64,000 nt of DNA from Mesotaenium endlicherianum (Eukaryota; Streptophyta; Zygnematophyceae; Zygnematales; Mesotaeniaceae), in assembly GCA_009602735.1 (NCBI GenBank), contig WELA01005617.1:1-64000 (forward strand), read 5' to 3'. Made by a program: the position numbers and the translations under genes. Below, piece after piece: positions 1-9,862 of this stretch (within the stretch, counting starts at the first letter, position 1; every line of letters begins with the position of its first letter). The notes beneath the pieces are model-generated. The model had not been told where the DNA came from and ran no database searches. It saw nothing but the letters and a program-made list of their open reading frames with translations.

Positions 1-130
1 TAAAGTCCAGCAGACTGATTATTAACTAAAGTTCAGCAGACTGACTACTAACTAAAGTTCAGCAGGCCAAACTAAATGAACTATTATATTTAAATGAATA
101 TTATATCTACTAATATACTGATTCATTACA
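1..130 (-). repeat. B-family LTR, right-hand end, cut by window edge
   Basis: This matches the right end of the B LTRs elsewhere in the window and finishes with GATTCATTACA. Its left part lies outside the window. Its orientation is opposite to the B pol sequence that follows at 131, so it is an LTR (solo or part of another copy) inserted in antisense into an older B element. The left TSD cannot be seen. Confidence 0.8.
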
Positions 131-1531
131 TTAAGGGAGGGGTCCGGGGGACTGAAACCACTTCAGGCAGGCTGAAGTTGGTCATTCCTAATGACTTGGA
201 AATAAGGTCTCTCTTACTGCGTCAAGCTCATGACAGTATCCTGGGTGGACATTTGGGGCAGGCCAAAACTGTTGGCAAACTGGCAAAACATTATCATTGG
301 GAGGGGTTACCTCGGGAGGTCTTGAAATATGTCAAGTCCTGTGACCAGTGTCAGAGAAATAAGTCTCGGCACACACCACCCGGAGGTCTCTTGCAACCAC
401 TGCCCATCCCAGCTGGGCGCTGGGAAACTATATCCATGGACTGGGTGGTCTCACTACCAAGAACTGCCAATGGGCATGATTCAATACTGGTAGTCGTGGA
501 TAAACTGACAAAAATGGTCATTTTTATCCCCACAACTGTCAAAGTGACTGCACTCGAAACAGCGAGACAGTTCTACAACCATGTAGTATGCCAACATGGG
601 CTCCCTTCTAATATCATCTCAGACAGAGACTCAAAATTTACCTCTAAGTTCTAGAGAGCTTTAATGGGGTTAATGGGAGTCAAATAGCTGCTCAGCACAG
701 CAAACCACCCTCAGACTGATGGGCAGACTGAACGAGCTAACCAAGTTCTGCAGGAGGTGCTAAGAGCATATATTAACCAAAAACAAGATAATTGGGATGA
801 CCTGTTGCCTCAAATTCAGTCTGCGGTCAACAGTGCGGTGCACGCGTCAACGAGCAAGACTCCTTTTGAACTCAGCCTGGGTAGAGTCCCTAAGTCTCCT
901 TCAGATGTACTGGGGGAGTCTTTAACTGACCCGGAAGGGATTGAAAACCCGGTCTCCCTCCAGTTAACTCAGGAGTTTGCTGACACCCTGCCAGAAGTCC
1001 AACAAAACCTGCACAAAGCCCAAGAAAACCAACAAAAATACACTAATCAACACCGTCGGGAGCTGACATTTTCTAAGGGCGATTTCGTCAAACAATATTC
1101 TCATCGCCTGTACCTCCCTGGTGTGGTCAAGAAAAAGCTTGGCCCTGTCTGGGTCGGTCCATATTCGGTAGTGCGTCGTGTCGGTCAGAATGCTTACAAA
1201 CTGTACATGTCAGCGGACTACAAGGGTCACCCGGTCTTTGATGTCTCCTTCCTGGAACCATACATCAAAGGTGATACACTGTTTACAGGTCGGTTACCTG
1301 TCCAACCGGGACCGGTCCCCGCTGTCCGGGACGGGACCCTGAGGAATATGAGGTCGATGAGATTTTAGACGCTCGCTCGGTCCGTCGATCGTCTAAATAT
1401 GTCATGAAGTACCTCATCCGATGGAAGGGTTACGAGGCCTCTGGGGACACTTGGGGAATTAAAGACAAGCTGACCAATGCCAAAGGGGCGTTGAAACGGT
1501 TCCACCTTCGGGCGGCTGGGGCACCGCCCTA
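131..1531 (+). pseudogene. Integrase and chromodomain of B2 (broken)
   Basis: The reading contains the HHCC zinc-binding pattern (CDQCQRNKSRH around 345-370), the integrase core (SMDWVVSLP, then VVVDKLTKMVIF) and the strand-transfer landmark DGQTER near 720. It ends with a chromodomain (KYVMKYLIRWKGY near 1400). The family's role is insertion of element cDNA into host chromatin, with the chromodomain guiding site choice. This is a fossil with several breaks. Confidence 0.85.
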
Positions 1532-1577
1532 ACTGTCCCTTCAGTAGACATGGGAAGGTGACAGGAGGTCCTGTCTC

Positions 1578-1654
1578 TATATAAGTTGGAGGGGGATGTG
1601 ACAGTTAGTGACAGTTGTGACAGGCAGCCCACCTTTAAAATTAAGTTGGAGGGA
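1578..1654 (+). promoter_or_regulatory. Internal polypurine-tract copies and TATA-like box before the extra ORF
   Basis: Two copies of the motif TAAGTTGGAGGG lie at 1582 and 1643. They are the same as the 3' polypurine tract at 3601-3613 beside the LTR. The first overlaps TATATAAG (1578-1585). The fuller B copy has the same two internal tracts (48462-48474 and 48522-48534, reverse strand). Candidate roles are extra plus-strand primers or an internal promoter for the extra ORF; both are inference. Confidence 0.5.
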
Positions 1655-1847
1655 GTGGTATTCTCTGATCACCATATTACACACTCAACCTGCGCTCACA
1701 CTCACTTGCTCTCTAACTCAATTTTCCCTTATATTCACTCACACCAGGTATTCCACACTAGGAACTCTCCCGATCGCGTTCCTCTTCATCAAGGGCACTC
1801 AGTAGCGGCAAAATATCATGACTTCACTAACTGCATTGTGTTTATGA

Positions 1848-3529
1848 TTGAGCAGGATGACTCAAAAGTCGGAACTCAAGAGGAAGAGAAGGGCGGAAGA
1901 GGCACATGCAGAATACTTGCAATTCCGTGGAGACATCGAATCATCCTCCATCTCCGCTCGGGAATCACAACGACTCCAACAACAGCGGGTGGCACAGAAG
2001 AAGAAGGAGGAGGAGGAACAGGCCAGACAGAGGCAGGAAGAACTGGACAAAAAAGCTGCAGAGGAGGCCAAGAAAGCAGAGGAGGAGAGGCAAGCTGAGG
2101 AGAAGCGAAAGCAGCAGGCTGAAGAAGAAGAACAGAGGAGAATCAGCAGCTACCGCTACACAGTGCTGGGCAAGGGCTTTGATCTACTGGAGGAGGCCTT
2201 CAAGTATGCCCAGAGAAGTCGCAGTGAGTCGCAGAAGGAAATCCTCCAGAGGGAAGGGGAGACATCCGAAAACTTTGACAAGTACATAGAGTTCAGCACG
2301 GGGCTCCTTCTCTACCACGATTATGCCAGGATGGTAGGATATACGGTCAGAGAGGCCAAGGCAATGGCAATATCTGGCAATGGCAATGGCAATATCTGGG
2401 GGGAAGATAGGGTCATCAAGATGATCCCCATGGACGCGGACAGCTTTAAGGACTCAACACCCCATAACAGGTTCAAGGCCATGTATAATGAGGTGGAGAG
2501 AAGGAGCTGGGAATTCTTGGCCAGGGAAACCAGTCAGCTAGACTTTGCAGGGCACTGGTACCCTTGTACTCTTNAGGGCACTGGTACCCTTGTTCTCTTA
2601 AAAGAACAGACCCTGCCTTCTTCCAAAAGCCCACTGATTGGTGGTGAATGACTATCAACATGAGGGACCAGCAGAATGACAGGGCGACGGATGAGGATTT
2701 CCTGACAGACCTAAAGGGGAACATAGTATTGCCCCCTCACATTGCGGCTTGGGACCCAAGATTGGATGGAGTCAGAGACTGCATGAGCCAAGAGATGCAG
2801 GGGGACAGAAGCAGGGCCCGAGAGTCATTCTCAAAAGGGAAGCACGCTTATGCCAAATGGGCAAGCAAGCAGGGGGAAAAGGACCTCTATGCGGTCCGGA
2901 CTCAGCAGCCCCCACCAGCACCCAAAAGGAGGAGGTCAGTAGGATATTCTTTTTCTCGGGAAGAGCTGGAGCAGCTGACAGAAGAGACCCCAGAAGTCTC
3001 AGAGGAACCCGGGGACGGAGAGGAGGAGGAGTCAGAGGAAGACAAGGAGGAAGGCGAGGAGGAGGACACTAGCCCCGTCGTGATCCTGACACCTGCCACA
3101 TCCCTTGTAAGGGAGAAGACGAGGTTGGCCCTGCAGCAACTCGCTGAAGAGGAGGATATCACTTGGTTGGGAATTGCCAGAGGACAGAGCCTATCTGCAG
3201 GCACGGAGACCCAGTCAGACAGGGCAGACAGGATGGCTGCTCGAGAGATAGCCAGAGGCCTGTCAGCATCTCCCTTGCAGAGGGAGCATGTACCCTTGGC
3301 TCATGTCATGCAACATCCTTCTGGGATGCCGGTATACGTACCTGTCAGTTTGAGGGCTGCCCAGGAGAAGGCTGCCTCCCTTCAGTTTCAGACTGTGCAG
3401 GAGGAAACAGCCCAGTTACTGCGTTCTCCGCGGGGCCCGTACGCAGATCCCCCAGGCTTCAGGAGACCCCAAGACAGGAGGAGGTCTGGCTCCCCTGAGT
3501 ATAGGGCCTCAGGGACATCTCCCTCCTGA
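1848..3529 (+). CDS. Extra ORF of family B, function unknown (B2 copy)
   Basis: This sense-strand coding region lies between the pol gene and the 3' LTR, where most chromoviruses have nothing. About 560 residues are recognisable across the region. First comes a highly charged coiled coil rich in E/K/R/Q (roughly residues 1-105). A helical middle part follows (GFDLLEEAFKYAQR, then DSFKDSTPHNRFKAMYNEVERRSWEFLARE). After it come an acidic run of Glu/Asp and a Pro/Arg-rich tail. There is no signal peptide, no membrane segment and no zinc finger, so it does not look like an envelope. I do not recognise the family. The copy at 46593-48299 has the same layout. This copy is broken, with about one or two breaks, and one undetermined base lies inside it. 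Confidence 0.7.
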
Positions 3530-3579
3530 TGGCAGTAGGCTGGGGACGGAAAGGACAGCACGCTGTTATTAGTGTTAGT

Positions 3580-3613
3580 GTTGTCGAGGCGACAACATGA
3601 TAAGTTGGAGGGA
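3580..3613 (+). promoter_or_regulatory. Short hairpin plus 3' polypurine tract of B2
   Basis: A perfect 7-bp stem (GTTGTCG / CGACAAC) with a 3-base loop spans 3580-3596. The purine-rich tract follows at 3601-3613, directly before the LTR. The same hairpin is present in the other B copy at 46525-46541. The tract is the expected primer for plus-strand synthesis. Confidence 0.65.
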
Positions 3614-3614
3614 T

Positions 3615-4333
3615 TGTAATGAATCAGTATATTGGTTGACATAATATTCATTTAAATTTTATAGTTAAATAAGTTCAACCTGTTGAACTCTAGTTAATGA
3701 TCAGTCTGCTGGACTTTATATTTAATATCAGTTTAATAACTCAGCCGGAAGCAGCAGGCTGATGTCAGCTTAAGTCAGCTTGCTGACACATTCTTTGACA
3801 GCCAGCTGACTTCCGTACTCGGTAGCAGCGAACTGCCTCGATATGCATCTAAGTGTGGTATGCTAGATGAATGGCCAGATGACATCCCTATGATGGATGG
3901 CGATTTGGGATGATGGGAGATGGCGGTGGATTTGGTTAACCGAGGTCCTACCAACGTGGTTAACTCCCGGGTAGGCGGTGCCATCGCACTGACCGTTGAA
4001 CAGTAAACTCATTCCATGTACATATGCTAGGCATTGCTCTCGAGTTCGGCATTCGGAAACGAGGCCAACTCTCTTGTACAGCTTACTGAGAGAGAACTGA
4101 ATCCAAGGCGAGAAGTCATTGATACGCACTGTCTTCTAACCTTGCTTATGTATGAATTTACTGATTGCATTTTTTATGCTAGTTACTCGCATTTGACTTA
4201 CGAGTATTATTCCCTGCTAGTGTGTTGTCCTTTGCCGTTTTACCAGTTAACAAAAGATACCATAAAGATTACTTGCTGATATAAAGATCTTTATTAATTG
4301 TTAATCGCCTATTCGGTAAGTCGATTTATTTCA
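3615..4333 (+). repeat. 3' LTR of B2
   Basis: 719 bp, beginning TGTAATGAATCAG and ending ATTTCA. It is the reverse complement of the B LTRs that read TGAAATGAATC...ATTACA. The 88-codon open frame seen in several B LTRs lies inside this repeat and is not taken as a gene. Confidence 0.88.
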
Positions 4334-5314
4334 CTACGCAAATGGTAAGTAAAAGTGGGTGATGAACTAGGTTATGGCCGAGCTTTGGGTTTGTGTCCTC
4401 GCTAGTGAGTTCTTGTAAATACGACCCTAATTGTAAATCTCGTCCTTATAGCCCTTTATTGTCGTATCGTACGAATGAAAATATTATTTACGTCTGTCCG
4501 GCGGTTTAATTTATTAGCACTTTTATCGATTTTTTTGAATAGTGTCGGTTTAATTTTTGAAGACATTTTTCGTCAATTAAAACATCTACGTGAGTCTTGT
4601 GCAAGGATGAACCACTCGCGCTAGTGCACACGTCAACGAGGAGGTACCTCGTGGAGCCTCAAAATTTGTCGTCTAAAATAGGATGGATGAAAGTTTTAAC
4701 CTATTTCTCACCTACCCTCAATCTTCCCTCACCCTTCGCATGTTTTTGCAACTGTTACATATCTTCTTGTTTGCGCCTCCAACTACTTTGATACTTCCCG
4801 TAAGCTGTATTCTACTGAGGCCTATTCACTTAGTGCCACAAAAACATTGACACGCCTTTGTATCCTACCGCCTTACGTTCATTTGTGCCAAAAAATATGC
4901 TGAGGAATCCCCGCACATGTTAGAGAGAATAGGTCTCCATTCATGGATTTAATCATGCATTAAAGAGTGTTGTGAAGACTATAAGAGTATGCTAGAAGTG
5001 ATGGAGAAAACAATGAAGGACCTACGGTCTCTTACTATTAGCATGAAACGCCTTGTTGAAGCTTACATGGATCGTGTAAAAGTTGATGAATTAATCACTC
5101 CACCACATGTTAAGAAAATTATGAAAACACACTTCCGATTGGAAGAAGCAAGGGAGGACTATGACACATTACTTCACAGGTTGGAGAAGGCTGTCAAGAT
5201 CTAAAGCAGCATGGCTGACGATATACAGGTACTACAGGGAGGAGCTGACAATATTCTTGACGGAGTCCTAGAGTACGAGTTTTTTGTCTTAGGTAAGATT
5301 TCTCGTGCGGAGTA
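4334..5314. other. Unassigned interval with one short ORF
   Basis: AT-rich DNA between the B2 LTR and the TRIM. I see no transposon ends and no recognisable gene apart from the 71-codon ORF listed separately. Confidence 0.4.
4989..5204 (+). CDS. Hypothetical 71-residue ORF, possibly an exon remnant
   Basis: A small ORF rich in Lys, Glu and Leu. Its composition suggests two amphipathic helices (MEKTMKDLRSLTISMKRLVE, then RLEEAREDYDTLLHRLEKA). I do not recognise a family. No TATA box, splice site or poly(A) signal ties it to a gene model. It could be an exon of a decayed host gene cut by the TRIM just downstream, or chance. Confidence 0.25.
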   Translation: MLEVMEKTMKDLRSLTISMKRLVEAYMDRVKVDELITPPHVKKIMKTHFRLEEAREDYDTLLHRLEKAVKI

Positions 5315-5319
5315 GAGGC

Positions 5320-5468
5320 TGTAACAATCCACCACGTGGCCGTTTGCGACGCGTGCAATAGGGCGCCGATCGCGACGGACTGCGATCGGAGGTGTCGGTT
5401 TGAATTGTATAAGTACAATTGGCGCGCGATTGTAGTACCTCGAGTTACCTTTCGTTCGTACCGCTACA
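5320..5468 (+). repeat. TRIM left terminal repeat
   Basis: 149 bp, TGTAACAATCC...CCGCTACA. It is followed at 5470 by the tRNA-Met primer binding site. Confidence 0.9.
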
Positions 5469-5689
5469 GTGGTATCAGAGCGCGAACGTATGCAACCGTG
5501 TCCAGGAGACCAGGGTTCAAATCCGGCCGAGCACAAAAGACCATGCTAACGGGGATGCGAGACTGGTCGATGGTACGGCCGTATGGAGATCTTTGGGTTG
5601 TACAAAGAAAGGACACTATCCCAAAACAATGTCCCTCGCGTCGCTGTGGCATGAGTGCCCAAGACGTGCACACTTGGAGGTGGGAGGAG

Positions 5690-5839
5690 TGTAATGATCC
5701 GCCACGTGGCCGATTGCGGCGCGTGCGATAGGGCGCCGATCGCAACGGATTGCGATCGCAGGTGGCAATTTGAATCGTATAAGTACAATTGGCGCGCAAT
5801 CGTAGTATCTTGAGTTACCTTTTTGTTCGTATCGCTACA
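5690..5839 (+). repeat. TRIM right terminal repeat
   Basis: 150 bp, TGTAATGATCC...TCGCTACA, followed by the TSD GAGGC. Confidence 0.9.
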
Positions 5840-6008
5840 GAGGCGGGTTTGGGTGGGTTGGTATGCACTCTTTTGTATATTTCCTATGTATTTTTGTAAG
5901 CTCGAATGACAATGGTTTAGCTATTGCTGTTAGAGGGATTCTTCACTAGGCTGCAAGTATAACTTTTAGTCTTCTGCCATATGCTTGAATGGCTTCATTT
6001 ACAGTACC

Positions 6009-6980
6009 TTAACATGGGAATCTCATGGAGTGGCAATTCTTGTGATCATGTATAAAATGTGTGATGTGAAGGAGTAACACACACACCTTCAATCCACGTA
6101 GCGTACAAACCTCACGAGTTGTCGTGTTTCTTATCAAGTCTGCCACTACGTCTGTCTTTACTGGGCCGTTTGACACCTTTAGGAATTTGAATGCTTCGAA
6201 GCTTGTTAACCATGCTGGTAACGGCACCTTCAGATTTTATGAAACAATGCGGAATTGCTCCAGGTTTGTGAGGTTCCTAGTGGAGTTGTTTACTGGCAAT
6301 TCAAGACACAAATTGCCCCTTCCTCCCATATCCATATGGCGGCAGTTCCATGTCAGCCTCTAGAGGGACGTGTATGAGCTGTGGTCTACATTCTTACCTC
6401 ATCTAGTACAAGTTTTGTTCCATCTGTGTAAGTTGTGCCCTATGACAACTTCAAAGGTGCATTGGAGGTCTAAACTCACTGCTTCCAGGTTATTCTTAGA
6501 GGATAGGAACGCGCAAGCTAAGCGCAACACTTCCAAACTCCCCTCCTCCATAATTAGGTGGATGTTAGTAATAAATGGGAAGTCGTTTGCCAAAGAAGTT
6601 AGGAAATCCCTAAACTCCCTGTCCATGTCCCACAGGGTTAAGCAAATTTTTGAAGTATTAGGCCTTGCTTGTAGCTGATTCAATGATGGACCTGCCAACA
6701 ACTCTTCCTAATAGACCAATCTGGCGTTTGTGAAACTTGAGAACACATGTTGCTTCCATCGTGTGCACACCCTGGCCAGATCAAATTTGCGTGCTTGTGT
6801 ACGAGTTGTGTGGATTTTGAATGATAGCCTAAGTATGCGTTGCACCACGCCATTTGGGAACCTATCAAATATTGTGACAGCCATTTACAGTTTCGGGATT
6901 TCTAGCTGGTTCAAAGAGGCCACAGGAATGCTGCCAGTGAAAAAGTTGTGCACACAATTGAGGAAGAGGAGGCCAAATTC
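6009..6980 (-). pseudogene. Decayed leucine-rich-repeat gene remnant
   Basis: Several short minus-strand readings in different frames look like plant-type leucine-rich repeats: FFTGSIPVASLNQLEIPKL near 6885-6950, GSLEVLRLA near 6480-6600, NLTNLEQFRI near 6260, and LPAWLTSFEAFKFLKVS near 6160-6220. The order is what an LRR ectodomain would give, but the frames change and are closed by stops. No kinase domain or start could be found. I read it as the remains of an LRR receptor-like gene; the exact class cannot be told. Confidence 0.5.
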
Positions 6981-7365
6981 AACATGGATCACCAATATTG
7001 ACGATAAGAGCTGCTCACTCACAAAGGCCCAACTGTCATGATTATCTCAACAGGGCATCAAATTTCAGTGTGCATTACAATATGTTGTGTGCTTGTACTC
7101 CCATTGCATATGCCACGCTGCGTTACTATGATTTAACTTGTCAACCGTAAGTGACCAAGTACAGGACTTTATTTGTACGACCTCGGAATCGCATGCGCAA
7201 ACGTCCTGAAGAGGAATGCATGTGCTCACGGGGATGCCCGTGACCACGCGACTCGTGTTTATGCAATGCTGTGTTAATAATGTAAACCTAAAACCAAGTG
7301 AATTTGGATCTTAGACATGCAGGCCCCTCACACACTAGTAACTCCGTTCATTGGACCGATATAGA
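6981..7365. other. Unassigned interval
   Basis: No gene, RNA or transposon end was recognised. It may be more of the decayed LRR locus. Confidence 0.3.
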
Positions 7366-7600
7366 AAACTTGAGAGGTTTTTGTACATGCGAGATTTCCA
7401 AACAATGAAGGCGTGCATAATTCATGTAGACTGTAGCCTGTAACCTAGAGCAAGCATTCCTCGTTGAGACAGCAGGTGCACAATGATGCAAGGAGGGTAT
7501 AAGAATTGCATTTTTTTGCTTTTCAACAACACATAAATATTCCATTCATAAGAGCTTCCATCTGTGTACAAGTAACAAATCAGTACTTTCCGCTAATGTG
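7366..7600 (+). repeat. Diverged dispersed repeat, copy 1
   Basis: Shares a series of blocks in the same order with 15384-15630: TTTCCAAACAA, ACAGCAGGTGCACAA versus ACAGCAAGTGCACAA, CAAGGAGG, and ATTCATAAG. The identity is low but the order is conserved. It is probably an old transposon or a duplicated intergenic piece. Confidence 0.4.
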
Positions 7601-7965
7601 ACGCATCATGATTTTGACTCGCGAAAAGTTTCTGACCGGATGGGAGACGTATAATCACATCATGCATACAAAGTTTTGTGTGCTCTCCAAAGTGGAGGCC
7701 TACAGACGCAAACTCCAACGCAAGATAAAAGAGATCAAAAATCGGTATATTAATGATGCTAACCGCCACTGACTGAACAAAATTACCCGTGCGCGACCAT
7801 TGTTTTGGCACTGTTGATATATAATGATTTTTTGTTCCAAGAACATGTCAATTCCAAAATTACACATGCAGACATGTGCGAGCACCTTATGGATTGAGTG
7901 CACAGTAGTAATTGGTAGTAACTTCTTTCATTGGGTCAATCTTGCAATTTTTCGGTGTTGAAGAC
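7601..7965. other. Unassigned interval
   Basis: AT-rich DNA up to the TSD AAGAC (7961-7965). Nothing recognised. Confidence 0.35.
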
Positions 7966-8590
7966 TGAAATGCATTGACTTACTAATAGGCAATTAACAA
8001 TTTTTCAAAAAATTTACAAAAATCTATATATCAACAAGTAATCTTTATGGTATTTTTTGTTAACTGATTTTGACAATACTCACAAGTCAAATGCGAGTAA
8101 ACGAGCATCAATCATGCAATCAGTAAAACTCATACATAAGCAAGATTAGAAGACAGCCCGTATCAGTGGCTTCTCGCCTTAGATTCAGATATCTCTCAGT
8201 AAGCTGTACAAGAGAGATGGCCTTGTTTCTAAATGCCGAACTCGAGAGCAATACCTAGCATATGTACATGGAATGAGTTTACTGTTCAACGACAAGTGCG
8301 ATGGCACCACCTACCCGGGAGTTAACCACGTTGGTAGGACCTCGGCTAACCAAATCCACAGCCATCTCCCATCATTCCGAATCGCCATCCACCTTAAGGG
8401 TGTCATCTGGCCACTCATCTAGCACACCACACTCAAATTCATATCTAGGCAGTTCGCTGCAACCGAGTACGGCAGTCAGCTAACTGTCAAAGAATGTGTC
8501 AGCAAGCTGACCTAAGTCAACAGGCTGACCTAATTGACTTCAGCCTGCTGCTCCCGGCTAAGTCATTTTACTACGTATTAAAAGTCCAGC
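7966..8590 (+). repeat. Solo B LTR, left part (split by element A1)
   Basis: Begins TGAAATGCATTGAC and aligns with the B LTRs. It breaks off at 8590 where an A element starts and resumes at 15276. The whole LTR is flanked by AAGAC (7961-7965 and 15379-15383), so it is a solo LTR left by recombination of a B element. Confidence 0.88.
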
Positions 8591-9093
8591 TGTAGTGAAA
8601 CAGATAGATAAAGTACTTAGTAAAACAGAATACTTTATCTATTCAAGACAAGGATCTTTGAACACAAGTGGTAGCTTCTTGAAAGAGAGATGGCTTCTTG
8701 AAAGTTAATATATTTCTGGATTTTGGCAAGTACAAGAGTGATTCTCCAATGTCTTTCTATGTTCTAGCTTTTGTTTATATACTTGCTACATAAGTAATTT
8801 CTAGGAAGGTGTATGTTGATGTGTTGGCACCCAACACATCCCAAAACTTGCCACCTCTTTCTAGAATAATGTACACATGTCCTTTTGACCTAAAAATGGC
8901 ACATTTGACTTTTGCCACATGGAGTTCTTCTAGGTCTTTCCTCTAACTTCGAAAATGCCTTGGAAGGTTCAAAGGACATGAACCAAGTTACTAGAGTACC
9001 TATTCACACTTGACTCCACACAATACTACTCCAAATATATTTGAAAACATTAAAATATATGCAAACTAATATATAATAACTCAAATCACTACA
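8591..9093 (-). repeat. 3' LTR of A1
   Basis: 503 bp, TGTAGTGAAACAG...AATCACTACA, almost identical to the LTR at 14773-15275. Confidence 0.95.
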
Positions 9094-9862
9094 TCACCCC
9101 CCCGATAGAAAAAGCGACGTCTCGGCGCGTCAAGTCAGGTCTTACACATGTGGAGCAAACTAGTCAACAGTTTCAAGTCAGATGCCACACATGTGAAGAG
9201 GACTAGTCAAAGGCGCCAAGTCAGGTGCTACACATGTAAGGTAGACTAGGCAAGGTCGTAGGTGGTGTGACCTTATTGGCTAGCCTACTCCTTAATGATA
9301 AAGAAAATTGTACAAGTTGGCCCAGAATCTGCCACGAACTCAAAAATTCATAGCGGCCACAGAACTGCTCCAAATCTGAAAATTCGAGTGCCAGACGGAC
9401 CGCGTCGGAGAACTCTACCGGGTCACCAAATTTGAGAGCATTCTCATTTCTGGAGTGTCGTTGAGAGCTGAGAGAGTAGGCACTCCTCCAAATCTGTGCA
9501 GAAACTTCTGAAAATCATAAGTCCTTCTATACTTCTCCAAATTCTGCAAACTAAGTCTCAAACTGGGCGCTGTAAGATGTTCTACCAGAGTCTTGAGTTT
9601 CAGAGCATTCCAAGTTCAGGGGAGGGCACAATGTCAGAAGGCATATTCTGCCCTAACAATGCCAGCAGCCTGACCCCCTTCTACTTAGAGCATCATATCT
9701 CTCTCACCAGTGCTCCAAATTGAGCAAACTTGGACTCTAAATGACCGGCTACTCATGGACTACAGCCAGGTAAATTTTCAGAATTTATTATGCAGAGACC
9801 TATTACCAGTAGCAGTTTTAGTTTTCTGTCCAGAAACTGCGAGAAGAGAAGAGTGTCTAATG
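9094..9862. other. A1 untranslated stretch between integrase and 3' LTR
   Basis: About 770 bases of element sequence without a convincing sense ORF. It contains three short direct motifs ending ACACATG (GTCAAGTCAGGTCTTACACATG and variants near 9130, 9175 and 9220), each followed by ACTAGTCAA-like sequence. It is repeated nearly unchanged in A2 (43414-44182). Confidence 0.6.

Larger units (their letters stand above)
131..4333 (+). mobile_element. B-family Ty3/gypsy chromovirus, 5'-truncated copy (B2)
   Basis: Fossil LTR retrotransposon on the + strand. In order it keeps the integrase zinc-binding region, the integrase core, a chromodomain, an extra ORF of unknown function, a polypurine tract and the 3' LTR (3615-4333). 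It is collinear with the fuller copy at 45773-54601. It is broken, with several breaks in the pol part and loss of everything before the integrase. The left edge is an antisense B LTR. Confidence 0.88.
5320..5839 (+). mobile_element. TRIM (miniature LTR retrotransposon), family D
   Basis: Two direct terminal repeats of 149 and 150 bp (5320-5468 and 5690-5839), both TGTAA...GCTACA, flank only about 220 bp. One base after the left repeat is TGGTATCAGAGC (5470-5481), the exact plant initiator-tRNA-Met primer site. A purine tract (GGAGGTGGGAGGAG) precedes the right repeat. The 5-bp TSD is GAGGC (5315-5319 and 5840-5844). There is no coding capacity, so movement needed another element's enzymes. 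The two repeats differ at very roughly one base in eight by eye, so the insertion is old. Confidence 0.92.

Noticed and set aside
1848-3529. The extra ORF of family B as a retroviral envelope
   Set aside because: Its position fits, but it has no signal peptide, hydrophobic fusion peptide, membrane anchor or cysteine pattern.
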